Part shown: in pieces, positions 1 through 6,124 of the stretch | Numbering within the stretch: position 1 is the first letter of the stretch | Layout of the letters: the number at the start of each line of letters is the position of its first letter | Source: CAYFMH01 sp964344165 | GTDB lineage: Bacteria > Patescibacteriota > Gracilibacteria > UBA4473 | Length of the DNA stretch: 12,807 nt | Reading direction: 5' to 3' | NCBI GenBank assembly: GCA_964344165.1 | Contig: CAYFMH010000049.1 | Location: forward strand, 1-12,807 | Notes under the pieces: model-generated | What the model saw: only the letters and a program-made list of their open reading frames with translations | Told to the model about the DNA's origin: nothing | Databases searched by the model: none | Made by a program: the position numbers and the translations under genes

Positions 1-55
1 CACAACCCTTTAATATTTTTCATTAAATTTAATGGGATTATGGAGCTTGCGATAG
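1..55. repeat. 55-bp dispersed repeat, copy 1
   Basis: Bases 1-55 are identical to 863-917. The unit holds a perfect 14-bp palindrome, CATTAAATTTAATG (21-34). The copy may extend left beyond the window. Read on the minus strand, the right part of the repeat encodes LSQAP followed by a stop, as in the second copy, but the bases beyond 55 differ from those beyond 917. A 31-codon open frame on the minus strand (133 down to 38) ends in it; I do not call that a gene. Confidence 0.9.
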
Positions 56-98
56 GTTTCTGCAAATATCGAACTTTTTAAGCTGATATTTTTTGCAG

Positions 99-133
99 AT
101 GCAGTTTGCGGTTAAACCTTTTGTAAACTGCAT
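99..133. other. hairpin (9-bp perfect stem)
   Basis: ATGCAGTTT (99-107) is the exact complement of AAACTGCAT (125-133), and the 17-nt loop contains GGTT/AACC. No U-tract follows directly, so this is not a standard terminator. It lies just before the putative promoter of the next gene and could be the end of an upstream transcript or a regulatory structure. Confidence 0.5.
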
Positions 134-149
134 GCTACAAGTCTTGTAT

Positions 150-177
150 TTGACTTTTTGGTTTTAATTTATATCAT
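150..177 (+). promoter_or_regulatory. putative sigma-70 promoter, possibly giving a leaderless mRNA
   Basis: TTGACT (150-155) and TATCAT (172-177) each match consensus at five of six positions and are 16 nt apart. A start about seven bases after the -10 falls at 184-185, on the ATG of the following gene, so the transcript may have no leader. No Shine-Dalgarno sequence precedes that ATG, which agrees with this reading. Confidence 0.45.
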
Positions 178-184
178 TAAGCTG

Positions 185-454
185 ATGAAAAACGAAGATC
201 TGATCCTCGAGTATCTCAAGAAGATGGATTCTGACGCAAAAGAATTTAAGGCAGAGGTATACCGTCGTTTTGAGCAAATGGAAAGAAGATTAGAACGAAT
301 TGAAGATAACCAGGTATCAGAAAAGAAAAGATTAGACGATGTCTATGAAGCCCGTAACCAAGTAACCGTAAATTTTTCACGGGCTTTTGCCACAATGAAT
401 ATACTCATTTCCGGAGTAATTGCTGCCTTGGTGGCTCTGTTTGTAGGGAAATAA
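185..454 (+). CDS. small coiled-coil protein with C-terminal membrane segment (XhlA-like layout)
   Basis: This 89-residue protein has a highly charged helical N-terminal part (about residues 1-65, with heptad-like runs such as FEQMERRLERIEDNQ) and a hydrophobic C-terminal segment (about 68-87, ILISGVIAALVALFVG) ending in a single lysine. The order, amphipathic coiled coil and then one tail membrane helix, is that of XhlA-type haemolysin/holin-associated proteins and of many small tail-anchored proteins; the layout is all I can match, so function is open. I chose ATG 185; a TTG at 158 in frame would add nine residues, but the likely promoter overlaps it. The gene stands alone, with repeats on both sides. 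Confidence 0.65.
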   Translation: MKNEDLILEYLKKMDSDAKEFKAEVYRRFEQMERRLERIEDNQVSEKKRLDDVYEARNQVTVNFSRAFATMNILISGVIAALVALFVGK

Positions 455-487
455 TTAAGTTAAAAATTTAAAATTTTAAGTTTTAAG
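453..487. repeat. degenerate tandem heptamer tract (5 units)
   Basis: Five successive 7-mers begin inside the stop codon of the upstream gene: AATTAAG, then TTAAAAA, TTTAAAA, and TTTTAAG twice. The same period-7 architecture recurs in at least six other spacers of this window. Confidence 0.5.
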
Positions 488-518
488 CCGAAACCCACGT
501 AGACTCTAGTTTCCTTAG

Positions 519-557
519 GCCGGACGGGGTATAATACCCCGTCCAAGATGTTTCTGC
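519..557. repeat. palindromic repeat, compact copy
   Basis: GGACGGGGTA (522-531) pairs perfectly with TACCCCGTCC (535-544) around a TAA loop. The flanks, GCC on the left and AAGATGTTTCTGC on the right, recur around the longer copy at 699-786. No U-tract follows, so it is not a standard terminator. The stretch 455-862 holds no convincing gene; two overlapping open frames (about 548-888) have no family signature and include these repeats. Confidence 0.75.
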
Positions 558-698
558 TGTGGATAACTCTTCCGGCTCTCAAGAACGCTTGCTTCTGTTT
601 AGTTTTATCTTCGCCACCTTCTCTTATTTTCAGGTGTTTTGCTTTTCGAAGAGAAGGTTTGGATGTTTTAAAGTCGATTTACAAATTTATAAATCTAA

Positions 699-786
699 GC
701 CGGACGGGGTATGTCCTGTCTGCCGAAGCTTTTTTTTTGTCAGAAAATTAAAGCGAAGGTTGATACCCCGTCCAAGACGTTTCTGC
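699..786. repeat. palindromic repeat, long copy with 50-bp interior
   Basis: The left arm GCCGGACGGGGTAT (699-712) is identical to 519-532. The right arm (763-786) matches 534-557 at 23 of 24 positions. The inner arms 702-712 and 763-773 are perfect 11-bp complements. Unlike the compact copy, 50 bases separate them, so the compact copy may be a deletion derivative or the long one may carry an insertion. Confidence 0.75.
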
Positions 787-857
787 CATCAGGATGTGAG
801 AAACATTTCGGTCCAAGTCGGGAGACATTGCTCCGACAAAAGGGTCCTTTGCATTTT

Positions 858-917
858 AGCTCCACAACCCTTTAATATTTTTCATTAAATTTAATGGGAT
901 TATGGAGCTTGCGATAG
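858..917. repeat. 55-bp dispersed repeat, copy 2, inside a larger hairpin
   Basis: Bases 863-917 equal 1-55. Here the left side is visible: AGCTCC (858-863) pairs with GGAGCT (904-909), CCC pairs with GGG, and the palindrome CATTAAATTTAATG (883-896) sits at the tip. The right part encodes the last five residues and stop of the minus-strand gene ending at 900, so the element is the 3' end of that gene and may serve as its transcript end. Confidence 0.8.
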
Positions 918-1256
918 TTTCCATTTAACTCCACCAAAACAATCTTGAATACAACTTCCAATTTTTCGTATGACAGCTTCTACTGCTTGCTGGAGATATG
1001 TTGCTGAATTTTTTACCTCTATTTCTTTTAATACCAAATCACTTCCATCAAAAACTATTTCTAATGTTGAACTTTTTTCCTTTTCATTCTTTAGAAATTG
1101 GATAAAATTTCCTCGGTCCTCCTCCTGATTCATGGCAAGAACATGAAAAATCCCCGGTTTTGACATAGTTATCTTTGCCCGTTCACCAAATCTCATCTTA
1201 AGTTGTAACCACCGACCAGAAATCATGGGGTCATCTGGTTCTCGGATCGTACACAT
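900..1256 (-). CDS. hypothetical protein, 3' half of a frameshifted tandem-domain gene
   Basis: I do not recognise the family. The 118 residues contain CTIREP near the start and SKPGIFHV around residues 32-39, both repeated in the neighbouring upstream half-gene. The ATG at 1256 is unlikely to be the real start: the open frame continues upstream and gives TVEPGNDWY before MCTI, and that W aligns with the W of WSVCTI in the other half. W to the P of KPGIFHV is exactly 35 residues in both copies. This half is therefore domain 2 of one protein, cut off by a single-base shift at the A9 run 1282-1290. The last codons lie in the 55-bp repeat. Confidence 0.6.
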   Translation of the reverse strand: MCTIREPDDPMISGRWLQLKMRFGERAKITMSKPGIFHVLAMNQEEDRGNFIQFLKNEKEKSSTLEIVFDGSDLVLKEIEVKNSATYLQQAVEAVIRKIGSCIQDCFGGVKWKLSQAP

Positions 1257-1263
1257 GTACCAA

Positions 1264-1656
1264 TCATTCCCTGGTTCTACTGTTTTTTTTTGAACTGTCA
1301 GCTGTAGAAGGAGGGGTTTTGATTATTTCTTTGTCTCCCTCAAAAAGGATTTCGAAATCGGTGTTTCCAAGTCTATTTCTTAAGTCTTGTAGAAAAGAAA
1401 AAAATCCTTCGGAATTATTTTGAGGATTTGAGACATGAAAAATCCCCGGTTTTGGGTTCATCACAAGTGCGTCGTATTGTAATTCTAAAATACTCCGTAT
1501 TTCTCGATCTTTTAGAAGAAGCGATGGATGTATTGTTATCGTACAAACAGACCATTTTTGAGGTACTTCTATTGGTTTAATTGTGGGAGTTTCCGGTTGT
1601 TGAGCTTCCATGAAATATAACAAAGATGCAAACAATATTCTTTTTATCTTACCCAT
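1264..1656 (-). CDS. hypothetical protein, 5' half of a frameshifted tandem-domain gene, possibly exported
   Basis: From ATG 1656 this is a 130-residue product (a TTG at 1668 would add four). The N-terminus MGKIKR followed by ILFASLLYFMEA is a weak signal-peptide-like segment; a Pro-rich linker (about 19-33) precedes domain 1 (about 35-113, WSVCTI then KPGIFHV, FFSFLQDL and FEILFEGD). The frame runs out at TGA 1264 just past a nine-A run. Removing one A gives SSKKTVEPGNDWYMCTI and a continuous 251-residue protein of two homologous domains ending at 900. A 22-bp exact DNA repeat (1141-1162 and 1433-1454) covers the GIFHV motif in both. Function unknown. No Shine-Dalgarno sequence is present. 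It is divergent from mutY, 64 bp apart. Confidence 0.6.
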   Translation of the reverse strand: MGKIKRILFASLLYFMEAQQPETPTIKPIEVPQKWSVCTITIHPSLLLKDREIRSILELQYDALVMNPKPGIFHVSNPQNNSEGFFSFLQDLRNRLGNTDFEILFEGDKEIIKTPPSTADSSKKNSRTRE

Positions 1657-1720
1657 GTCAAAAGTCAACTACTTCTGCTTGATTTTTCTTTTTTTTGCGA
1701 GTAAACAAGAAGCCTCTTCC

Positions 1721-2791
1721 ATGGAAAACTTTACTCCAGCCTTACTCGAATGGTATTCAGTGAACAAAAGGGATTTCCCCTGGCGGCATACGACAAATCC
1801 GTACAATGTTTGGGTATCTGAGGTAATGTCTCATCAGACCCAGATTGATCGAGTAGCCAATGATTTTTATCCGAAGTTTTTGGAGCGATTTCCTTCTATT
1901 AGTAGTTTAGCTCAGGCTCAGTGGGACGATGTTTTCCCTATATGGGATGGGCTGGGGTATTATTCTCGAGGGAAGAATATGCTCAAAACGGCACAACTGA
2001 TTCAGAGGGATTTTGGAGGGGAAATTCCTCGGGATTTTGAGACACTGCGACAATTACCAGGGATTGGAGCTTACACAGCAGCGGCGATTTTAGCTTTTGC
2101 GCACGATGAGCGCATCCCGGCTATTGATACCAATATTTCTCGGATTATTGAGACCCTCTGGCCTGAAACCGATACCATCAAAACGGCCTGGAAGTTGATT
2201 TATCATGCCGAATCTGGGCGAGATTGGAATTCGGCCATGATGGATTTGGCTTCTTTTTTGCGAGCGGGAGAGCCGATTGCAGCGCCTCTGGATACGTATT
2301 TCACTCCGGAGAAGGCTGCTCAGTTTCTCCCAGAAAGAAAATCGAAAAAAGCCTCCCCCCAGGTGCTCAAAAACATGAAGCGTTGTGTAGAGGTGGGGAT
2401 TGCTTGTATTTGGCGGGCAGAGGATGGGAAATATCTGATCCAGAGTCGGCCGGCTGGCAAAAGCTTCCCTGGGCACTGGGAATTCCCAGGCGGGAAGCGT
2501 GAGTCAGGCGAAGACTTCCGAGCGTGTGTGAAGCGGGAGATTGAAGAAGAATTAGGGATAAAGGTATCGGTTCGGCCACATTTTTATGATGAGACCTGTC
2601 GGTTCAAAAACACCAATTTGCGGTTAGTTTTTCATCGGTGTCAGATCCAGTCAGGAGAGCCCAAACCACTCGAAAATCAAGAACTGCAGTGGGCGCACCC
2701 GTCAGAATTTGATGCGATTAAGTTTTTGAAAACTAATGCGAAGGCGTTAGAAAAGTTGAAAGAGATGAGAGGAGGACAAAAAGAAAATTAA
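1721..2791 (+). CDS. mutY: A/G-specific adenine glycosylase fused to an active-looking MutT-type Nudix domain
   Basis: MutY removes adenine mispaired with 8-oxoguanine. In this 356-residue protein the glycosylase part (about 1-200) shows WVSEVMSHQTQ with the catalytic Glu at 34, the helix-hairpin-helix LPGIGAYTAAAI (112-123) and catalytic Asp136 in PAIDTNISRI. The family normally carries four Cys for a [4Fe-4S] cluster after MMDL; here that stretch (about 178-200) has none, so it belongs to the cluster-less type. The C-terminal domain (about 222-340) has a complete Nudix box: G258, E264, then REIEEELGI (272-280), preceded by GHWEFPGG as in MutT. Usual MutY C-domains are Nudix folds without these catalytic residues. 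ATG 1721 starts at the conserved N-terminus; an in-frame ATG at 1610 would add 37 residues overlapping the divergent gene. No Shine-Dalgarno sequence. Confidence 0.95.
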   Translation: MENFTPALLEWYSVNKRDFPWRHTTNPYNVWVSEVMSHQTQIDRVANDFYPKFLERFPSISSLAQAQWDDVFPIWDGLGYYSRGKNMLKTAQLIQRDFGGEIPRDFETLRQLPGIGAYTAAAILAFAHDERIPAIDTNISRIIETLWPETDTIKTAWKLIYHAESGRDWNSAMMDLASFLRAGEPIAAPLDTYFTPEKAAQFLPERKSKKASPQVLKNMKRCVEVGIACIWRAEDGKYLIQSRPAGKSFPGHWEFPGGKRESGEDFRACVKREIEEELGIKVSVRPHFYDETCRFKNTNLRLVFHRCQIQSGEPKPLENQELQWAHPSEFDAIKFLKTNAKALEKLKEMRGGQKEN

Positions 2792-2793
2792 AC

Positions 2794-2828
2794 AATTATC
2801 AATCTTCAATCAACAATGATCAATTTTG
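2794..2828. repeat. degenerate tandem heptamer tract (AATNNTC-like, 5 units)
   Basis: Five consecutive 7-mers all begin with AAT: AATTATC, AATCTTC and three variants. The tract sits three bases after the mutY stop, in the convergent spacer before rsmA. The first 17 bases are repeated exactly at 3693-3709. Confidence 0.7.
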
Positions 2829-2888
2829 GAATTATTTTTTATGGGGAGTTATATATAATTCAGGCTTTAGTCTTTCTGAAAAAGGCTA

Positions 2889-3668
2889 TTAGTTTTTGAA
2901 AATTGTTTGAAATCTTTTTGTGATTTCAATCCATTCTTCGATTACTAGAGTTTCTGCACGGCGATTTGGATCGATGTCGCCCAGGAGCTTCTCTGAAGCG
3001 ATTCCAAAAAATCCGCCCAAAAAATTCCCGAGCTTTTTTCGCTTTTGGCTAAATCCAGCATTTACAACCGTAAAAAAGTCTTTTTGCATTTCATCCACCA
3101 CGAGCGGTTTTTCATGTGCATCGAGTCGGATGATGGCCGAATCCACTTTTGGAACCGGATGGAAATTTTCTTTTTTCACTTCAAAAAGCAACTGACTTTT
3201 GGCAAAAATATCGACTGAGATTTTGAGGATCGAATTCTTTTTATCACAGAGTTTTTGGGCGACTTCTTTTTGGACCATGAGGATGGCAAATTGGGGCCTG
3301 TTTTTGGTCTCGGCGAGTAGCCGTTTCAGGATAGGAGAAGTGATGTGGTAGGGGATGTTGGCGATGACGCCGTATTCTCTGTTCCCAAAAATTTCATCCA
3401 GGTCTAGATCAAGGATGCTCCCGTGGATCAGATGAAAATTATCTTTGTGTTGGAAATCACGATTAAGAATTTCAATCGCTCGTTCGTCCAATTCTATCGC
3501 TGTAAGATTTGCTTTGGTCGACAAAAGTTTAGCCGTGAGGAAACCCAACCCTGGACCGATCTCTAGAATTTCTTTGCCTTCTAAATCTCCGGCAGCAGCA
3601 ACAATATTATCTCTTATTTCTGTGTTCTGAAGGAAATTTTGGCCGAGTGATTTTTTGGCAAAAGACAT
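2889..3668 (-). CDS. rsmA: 16S rRNA (adenine-N6,N6) dimethyltransferase RsmA/KsgA
   Basis: RsmA dimethylates two adjacent adenines in the 3'-terminal hairpin of 16S rRNA during small-subunit maturation. The 259-residue protein is of normal length and has the family marks in order: KKSLGQNFL (5-13), the SAM-binding EIGPGLG (36-42), the acidic IELDE (58-62), catalytic NIPY (104-107, usually NLPY), HPVPKVDSA (170-178) and FSQKRKKLGN (206-215). I chose ATG 3668, just before the conserved SFAKKSLGQ; an upstream in-frame start at 3701 would add 11 residues overlapping the heptamer tract. It is convergent with mutY, and no Shine-Dalgarno sequence precedes it. Confidence 0.97.
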   Translation of the reverse strand: MSFAKKSLGQNFLQNTEIRDNIVAAAGDLEGKEILEIGPGLGFLTAKLLSTKANLTAIELDERAIEILNRDFQHKDNFHLIHGSILDLDLDEIFGNREYGVIANIPYHITSPILKRLLAETKNRPQFAILMVQKEVAQKLCDKKNSILKISVDIFAKSQLLFEVKKENFHPVPKVDSAIIRLDAHEKPLVVDEMQKDFFTVVNAGFSQKRKKLGNFLGGFFGIASEKLLGDIDPNRRAETLVIEEWIEITKRFQTIFKN

Positions 3669-3692
3669 AGTGAAATAAATAAAAGTTTTTTT

Positions 3693-3727
3693 AATTATCA
3701 ATCTTCAATTAGGAATTATCAATCAAA
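3693..3727. repeat. degenerate tandem heptamer tract (AATNNTC-like, 5 units)
   Basis: Five consecutive 7-mers beginning with AAT lie upstream of rsmA, starting with the pair AATTATC, AATCTTC also seen at 2794. The period is exactly seven over 35 bp. Confidence 0.7.
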
Positions 3728-3753
3728 GGAATTTTTTTTAAAATTAAAAACTT

Positions 3754-3788
3754 TTTAATTGATGATTGAAAATTATTAATTGTTAATT
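3754..3788 (-). repeat. degenerate tandem heptamer tract on the minus strand (5 units)
   Basis: Read on the minus strand, five 7-mers beginning with AAT follow one another (AATTAAC, AATTAAT, AATTTTC, AATCATC, AATTAAA). The tract overlaps the last codons and stop of the WecA/TagO gene, so the repeat array encodes its C-terminal INN. Confidence 0.65.
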
Positions 3789-4777
3789 GCTTTCTTATAG
3801 CTCCAAAAGCAAAAAAATAAAATCAAAATAGAAATAAAAATTAGAGCGATGAGCTTCATCATGCCGGATAAAAACAGGGCAATGGTGCCAAAAACCCCAG
3901 AAAGAAAAATCAAAAAGAGGGCGGTTTGGTTTTCTCCGATTAATCTCGTGAGATTGTGATGGAGGTGGGCGAGATCTCCCTGAAAAGGAGATTTTTTGTC
4001 CACCAGGATCCGACGAAAAACTACAAAAATAGCATCTAGAACTGGTAATCCGAGGACCAGTAGGGTGGTTGCAATCTTGGCCCCAGAAAAAATCGCCATC
4101 ACGGCCAACAGAAACCCCAGCGTTTGTGATCCGGTGTCGCCGAGGATGATTTTCCCTTTCCAGAACCACCAGAATCCGCCGAGTGCACATCCGGCCAAAA
4201 ACAGATTGACCAGTGTCAACGGCATGTGGGTAGGGTCAAAAAAGAGCTCTGGACGAATAAGTCCCAAAATCCCCAATGTGAGAAAACCTACTCCCGAAAT
4301 CCCGACCGTGAGCCCTCTGATTCCATCAAACCAGTTCATGGCGTTCTGTACCGCGATGATCCAGCCGACGGTCAGGACGAAAGAAATCATCGGATATTGA
4401 GTGATCTCAAAGTTGGTATTCTGAAAAGGATTACCGATGAAGTTTATCTTTATGCCCAGCCAAAAGATCCAGGCAGCGGCGAGGAGGTGTACAAAAATCC
4501 TCAGATACACAGAGAGAGGTTTTTCATCATCCAGGAAGCTCACAATCCCGAGTAAAAAAAGCGGTGGGAAAATTGGCATAAATTGGTCATTGATCACCAG
4601 AATTCCCAGAGAAGCAAAAAGAAAAATTAGTCCTCCTGGGTAGGGGATCCGGGGACGAGGAAGGTGGTATCGATGGGGGAAGTCTAGTAATCCAATTTTT
4701 GGAAAAACTTTCACCGCGGCGGCGGTGGCAAAAAAAGTAATAAGAAAACCAATTCCAAAAACTGAAAATGTTTCCAT
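3776..4777 (-). CDS. WecA/TagO-family undecaprenyl-phosphate sugar-1-phosphate transferase
   Basis: Members of this polytopic membrane family load GlcNAc-1-P (or a related sugar phosphate) onto undecaprenyl phosphate, the first membrane step of O-antigen, teichoic acid or other envelope glycan synthesis. The 333-residue protein has about ten hydrophobic segments and the family signatures: PRIPYPGG (43-50), the Mg2+ motif FLDDEKPLS (about 81-89), NAMNWFDGIRGL (about 145-156, usually DGxDGL, here Arg for the second Asp), LGDTGS (about 213-218) and the His motif HLHHNL (about 272-277). Sugar specificity cannot be read from sequence. The length is normal. No Shine-Dalgarno sequence precedes the ATG. 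The next envelope gene, at 6125, is separated from it by a terminator and the nuclease unit. Confidence 0.93.
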   Translation of the reverse strand: METFSVFGIGFLITFFATAAAVKVFPKIGLLDFPHRYHLPRPRIPYPGGLIFLFASLGILVINDQFMPIFPPLFLLGIVSFLDDEKPLSVYLRIFVHLLAAAWIFWLGIKINFIGNPFQNTNFEITQYPMISFVLTVGWIIAVQNAMNWFDGIRGLTVGISGVGFLTLGILGLIRPELFFDPTHMPLTLVNLFLAGCALGGFWWFWKGKIILGDTGSQTLGFLLAVMAIFSGAKIATTLLVLGLPVLDAIFVVFRRILVDKKSPFQGDLAHLHHNLTRLIGENQTALFLIFLSGVFGTIALFLSGMMKLIALIFISILILFFCFWSYKKAINN

Positions 4778-4828
4778 CTAAAAAATTTGTAGCACAAATA
4801 TATTTTGAGCGCAAACTTTTAATAAAAA

Positions 4829-4856
4829 TAAAAAAGCGAGGTCGTGAGACCTCGCT
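4829..4856 (-). terminator. Rho-independent terminator of the 4880-5368 gene
   Basis: On the minus strand AGCGAGGTC (4856-4848) pairs perfectly with GACCTCGCT (4843-4835) around a four-base loop, and a T-rich run follows. It starts 23 bp after the stop of the hypothetical gene and before the WecA/TagO gene, so it separates the two transcripts. Confidence 0.9.
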
Positions 4857-4879
4857 AATTGTTAGAAATAAAAGTATTT

Positions 4880-5368
4880 TTAGCTATTAAGCATTTCAAT
4901 CATAGATTGGAGCGCAGGGCTTAGATTTTTCATTTCCTCGTTTGCAATAACTTGGAATTCTTTGTCGATTCCGGTTTTTTCAAAGTTTATTCCTCCATTT
5001 TTGTAGTTAAAAACTACTTCATATTCTTTTTCACGATATGAAAAGCTAATTTTTACTTTAGGCCCATTTTCTCCTGATTTTTGTGGTGAAACGCTAAGGA
5101 TAAAATCCTCACAGTGAGAACCTATAAAGTCTGTTCTAAGAACTTCATTAAAGTATCTTCGAGCTGTTTCCAATACACCAGATTCTTTTATAGCTTTATC
5201 TACAAAAGCTCCACTTAATTCTCTTGTTTCTGAGGCCTTATTTACTTCATTGGATTCAGAAACTCCTTTCATTTGATCAGTTGCTAGTGCTGCTAATTTA
5301 GCTTTTGTAGTATTAACAACTTCTTCTTTTCCCTCCCCCGGGGCCGATTCCGGTTTTGATTTTAGCAT
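4880..5368 (-). CDS. hypothetical soluble protein
   Basis: I do not recognise this 162-residue protein. The first 50 residues are polar and low-complexity (Lys, Glu, Ala, Thr), probably disordered. The rest (about 55-160) looks folded: a helix (AFVDKAIKESGVLETARRYF), then alternating strands (DFILSVSP, KVKISFSYREKEYEVVFNY) and a C-terminal helix (LSPALQSMIEMLNS). There is no signal peptide or membrane segment. It is a single-gene transcript: a terminator follows, and a TG-extended -10 box (TACAAT) lies 34 bp upstream. The gene borders the repeat-flanked nuclease unit. Confidence 0.75.
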   Translation of the reverse strand: MLKSKPESAPGEGKEEVVNTTKAKLAALATDQMKGVSESNEVNKASETRELSGAFVDKAIKESGVLETARRYFNEVLRTDFIGSHCEDFILSVSPQKSGENGPKVKISFSYREKEYEVVFNYKNGGINFEKTGIDKEFQVIANEEMKNLSPALQSMIEMLNS

Positions 5369-5401
5369 TTTATTTTTGGTTAAAAAATAATGAATCTGTA
5401 A

Positions 5402-5430
5402 ATTGTATCACAAAGAAGAAGCAAGCGGAA
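5402..5430 (-). promoter_or_regulatory. putative extended -10 promoter for the 4880-5368 gene
   Basis: On the minus strand TGATACAAT gives a TG-extended -10 (TACAAT, 5407-5402), one base from consensus. The -35 position 17 nt away (TTCCGC, 5430-5425) is poor. Initiation near 5395 would leave a leader of about 27 nt without a Shine-Dalgarno sequence. Confidence 0.35.
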
Positions 5431-5448
5431 TTTGTAAAAAAATACTTT

Positions 5449-5572
5449 ACCCCCTCTTTAGTAAAGAGGGGACTAAGGGGAGATTTGTAACCCTAATGTT
5501 CATCACCAAACAAATGTTCGTGCAATCAAATCCCTCTTTAGTTCTCCCTTTTTTAAAGGGAGAGGAGGAGGT
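5449..5572. repeat. left flanking palindromic repeat of the DUF559 unit
   Basis: Bases 5449-5548 match 5947-6046 at 94 of 100 positions without gaps. The unit opens with a hairpin, CCCCTCTTT (5451-5459) with AAAGAGGGG (5463-5471). The segment ending GGGGAGATTTG is an imperfect inverted copy of CAAATCCCTCTTTAG near 5527-5541. A second hairpin, TCTCCCTTT with AAAGGGAGA (5543-5563), closes it. The G-rich right end supplies the nuclease gene's ribosome binding site. Confidence 0.85.
5562..5572 (+). promoter_or_regulatory. Shine-Dalgarno sequence from the flanking repeat
   Basis: The run GAGGAGGAGGT is a strong anti-16S match, 9 nt before the TTG at 5582 and 12 nt before ATG 5585. It is the only strong Shine-Dalgarno sequence at a normal distance from any start in the window, and it is part of the repeat rather than of ordinary spacer sequence. 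Confidence 0.7.
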
Positions 5573-5584
5573 AATATAAGATTG

Positions 5585-5959
5585 ATGTTGGATTACAATA
5601 AAAAACTAAAGCCATTTGCCCAGAAACTTCGTCGGGACGCTACCGAAGCCGAGCAGATCCTCTGGGTGCATATTCGAAAAAAACAAATTCTTGGAGTTCA
5701 ATTTTATCGGCAAAAACCTATTGGGAAATATATTGCTGATTTTTATTGCCCAAAAGCAAAACTAGTTATTGAAGTTGATGGAGGACAGCATTTTGAAAGT
5801 ACACAAGAAAAATCAGATCAAAAACGAGATGCATATTTTTCTTCTTTGGGATTAGAAGTTTTGAGAGTTAGCAATTTGGATGTTTTTAAAAATTTAGATT
5901 CTGTTCTTGATGTCATTTATGAAAAAGTTAAAAACAACCTCAAATCACCCCCTCTTTAG
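5585..5959 (+). CDS. DUF559 protein, Vsr/PD-(D/E)XK-like endonuclease fold
   Basis: DUF559 proteins share the fold of very-short-patch-repair (Vsr) endonucleases and are presumed DNA nucleases; the cellular substrate is not known. This 124-residue protein is the usual length. It shows the N-terminal helix LRRDATEAEQILW (15-27), FYRQKPIGKYIADFYCP (40-56) with the metal-binding Asp at 52, VIEVDGGQH (61-69) with Glu63 and Asp65, and the C-terminal GLEVLRVSNLDVFKNLDSVLDVI (89-111). TTG 5582 is an alternative start, three bases earlier and better spaced from the Shine-Dalgarno. The last residues SPPL and the stop are encoded by the right repeat. Its codon context and strand differ from all neighbours, as expected of an inserted unit. 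Confidence 0.93.
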   Translation: MLDYNKKLKPFAQKLRRDATEAEQILWVHIRKKQILGVQFYRQKPIGKYIADFYCPKAKLVIEVDGGQHFESTQEKSDQKRDAYFSSLGLEVLRVSNLDVFKNLDSVLDVIYEKVKNNLKSPPL

Positions 5960-6122
5960 TAAAGAGGGGACACAGGGGAGATTTGAAACCCCAATGTCCA
6001 TCACCAAACAAATGCTCGTGCAATCAAATCCCTCTTTAGTTCTCCCAGCCCAAAACCCCTCTTAAAAATCTTTTCCCTAGTATCTCCCCTTCTCAGGGGA
6101 GAATAAAGGGAGAGTAGGATGT
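5947..6122. repeat. right flanking palindromic repeat of the DUF559 unit
   Basis: The first 100 bases match the left repeat with six substitutions. After TCTCCC (6041-6046) about 36 extra bases are inserted before a second hairpin, TCTCCCCT (6083-6090) with AGGGGAGA (6095-6102), and then AAAGGGAGAG (6105-6114), which also closes the left copy. It ends next to the stop of the fusion gene at 6125, so it fills the whole spacer. Confidence 0.85.
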
Positions 6123-6124
6123 AG

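Larger units (their letters stand above)
5449..6122. mobile_element. putative small mobile unit: DUF559 nuclease gene between long palindromic repeats
   Basis: A single Vsr-like nuclease gene is tightly enclosed by two near-identical repeats in direct orientation; the left repeat provides the ribosome binding site and the right one the last four codons and stop. Such interlocking suggests gene and repeats move or spread together. No transposase is present and I could not identify a target-site duplication, so mobility is inference. It sits between unrelated minus-strand genes. Confidence 0.4.

Noticed and set aside
548..888. Two plus-strand open frames in the repeat-rich spacer
   Set aside because: They consist largely of the palindromic repeats, overlap each other and show no recognisable domain.
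2090..2476. Minus-strand open frame of 128 codons
   Set aside because: It is antisense to the conserved MutY catalytic region.
3996..4555. Two overlapping plus-strand open frames
   Set aside because: They are antisense to the well-supported WecA/TagO gene and show no family features.
5449..6046. CRISPR array
   Set aside because: There are only two 100-bp repeats and the material between them is a protein gene, not spacers.
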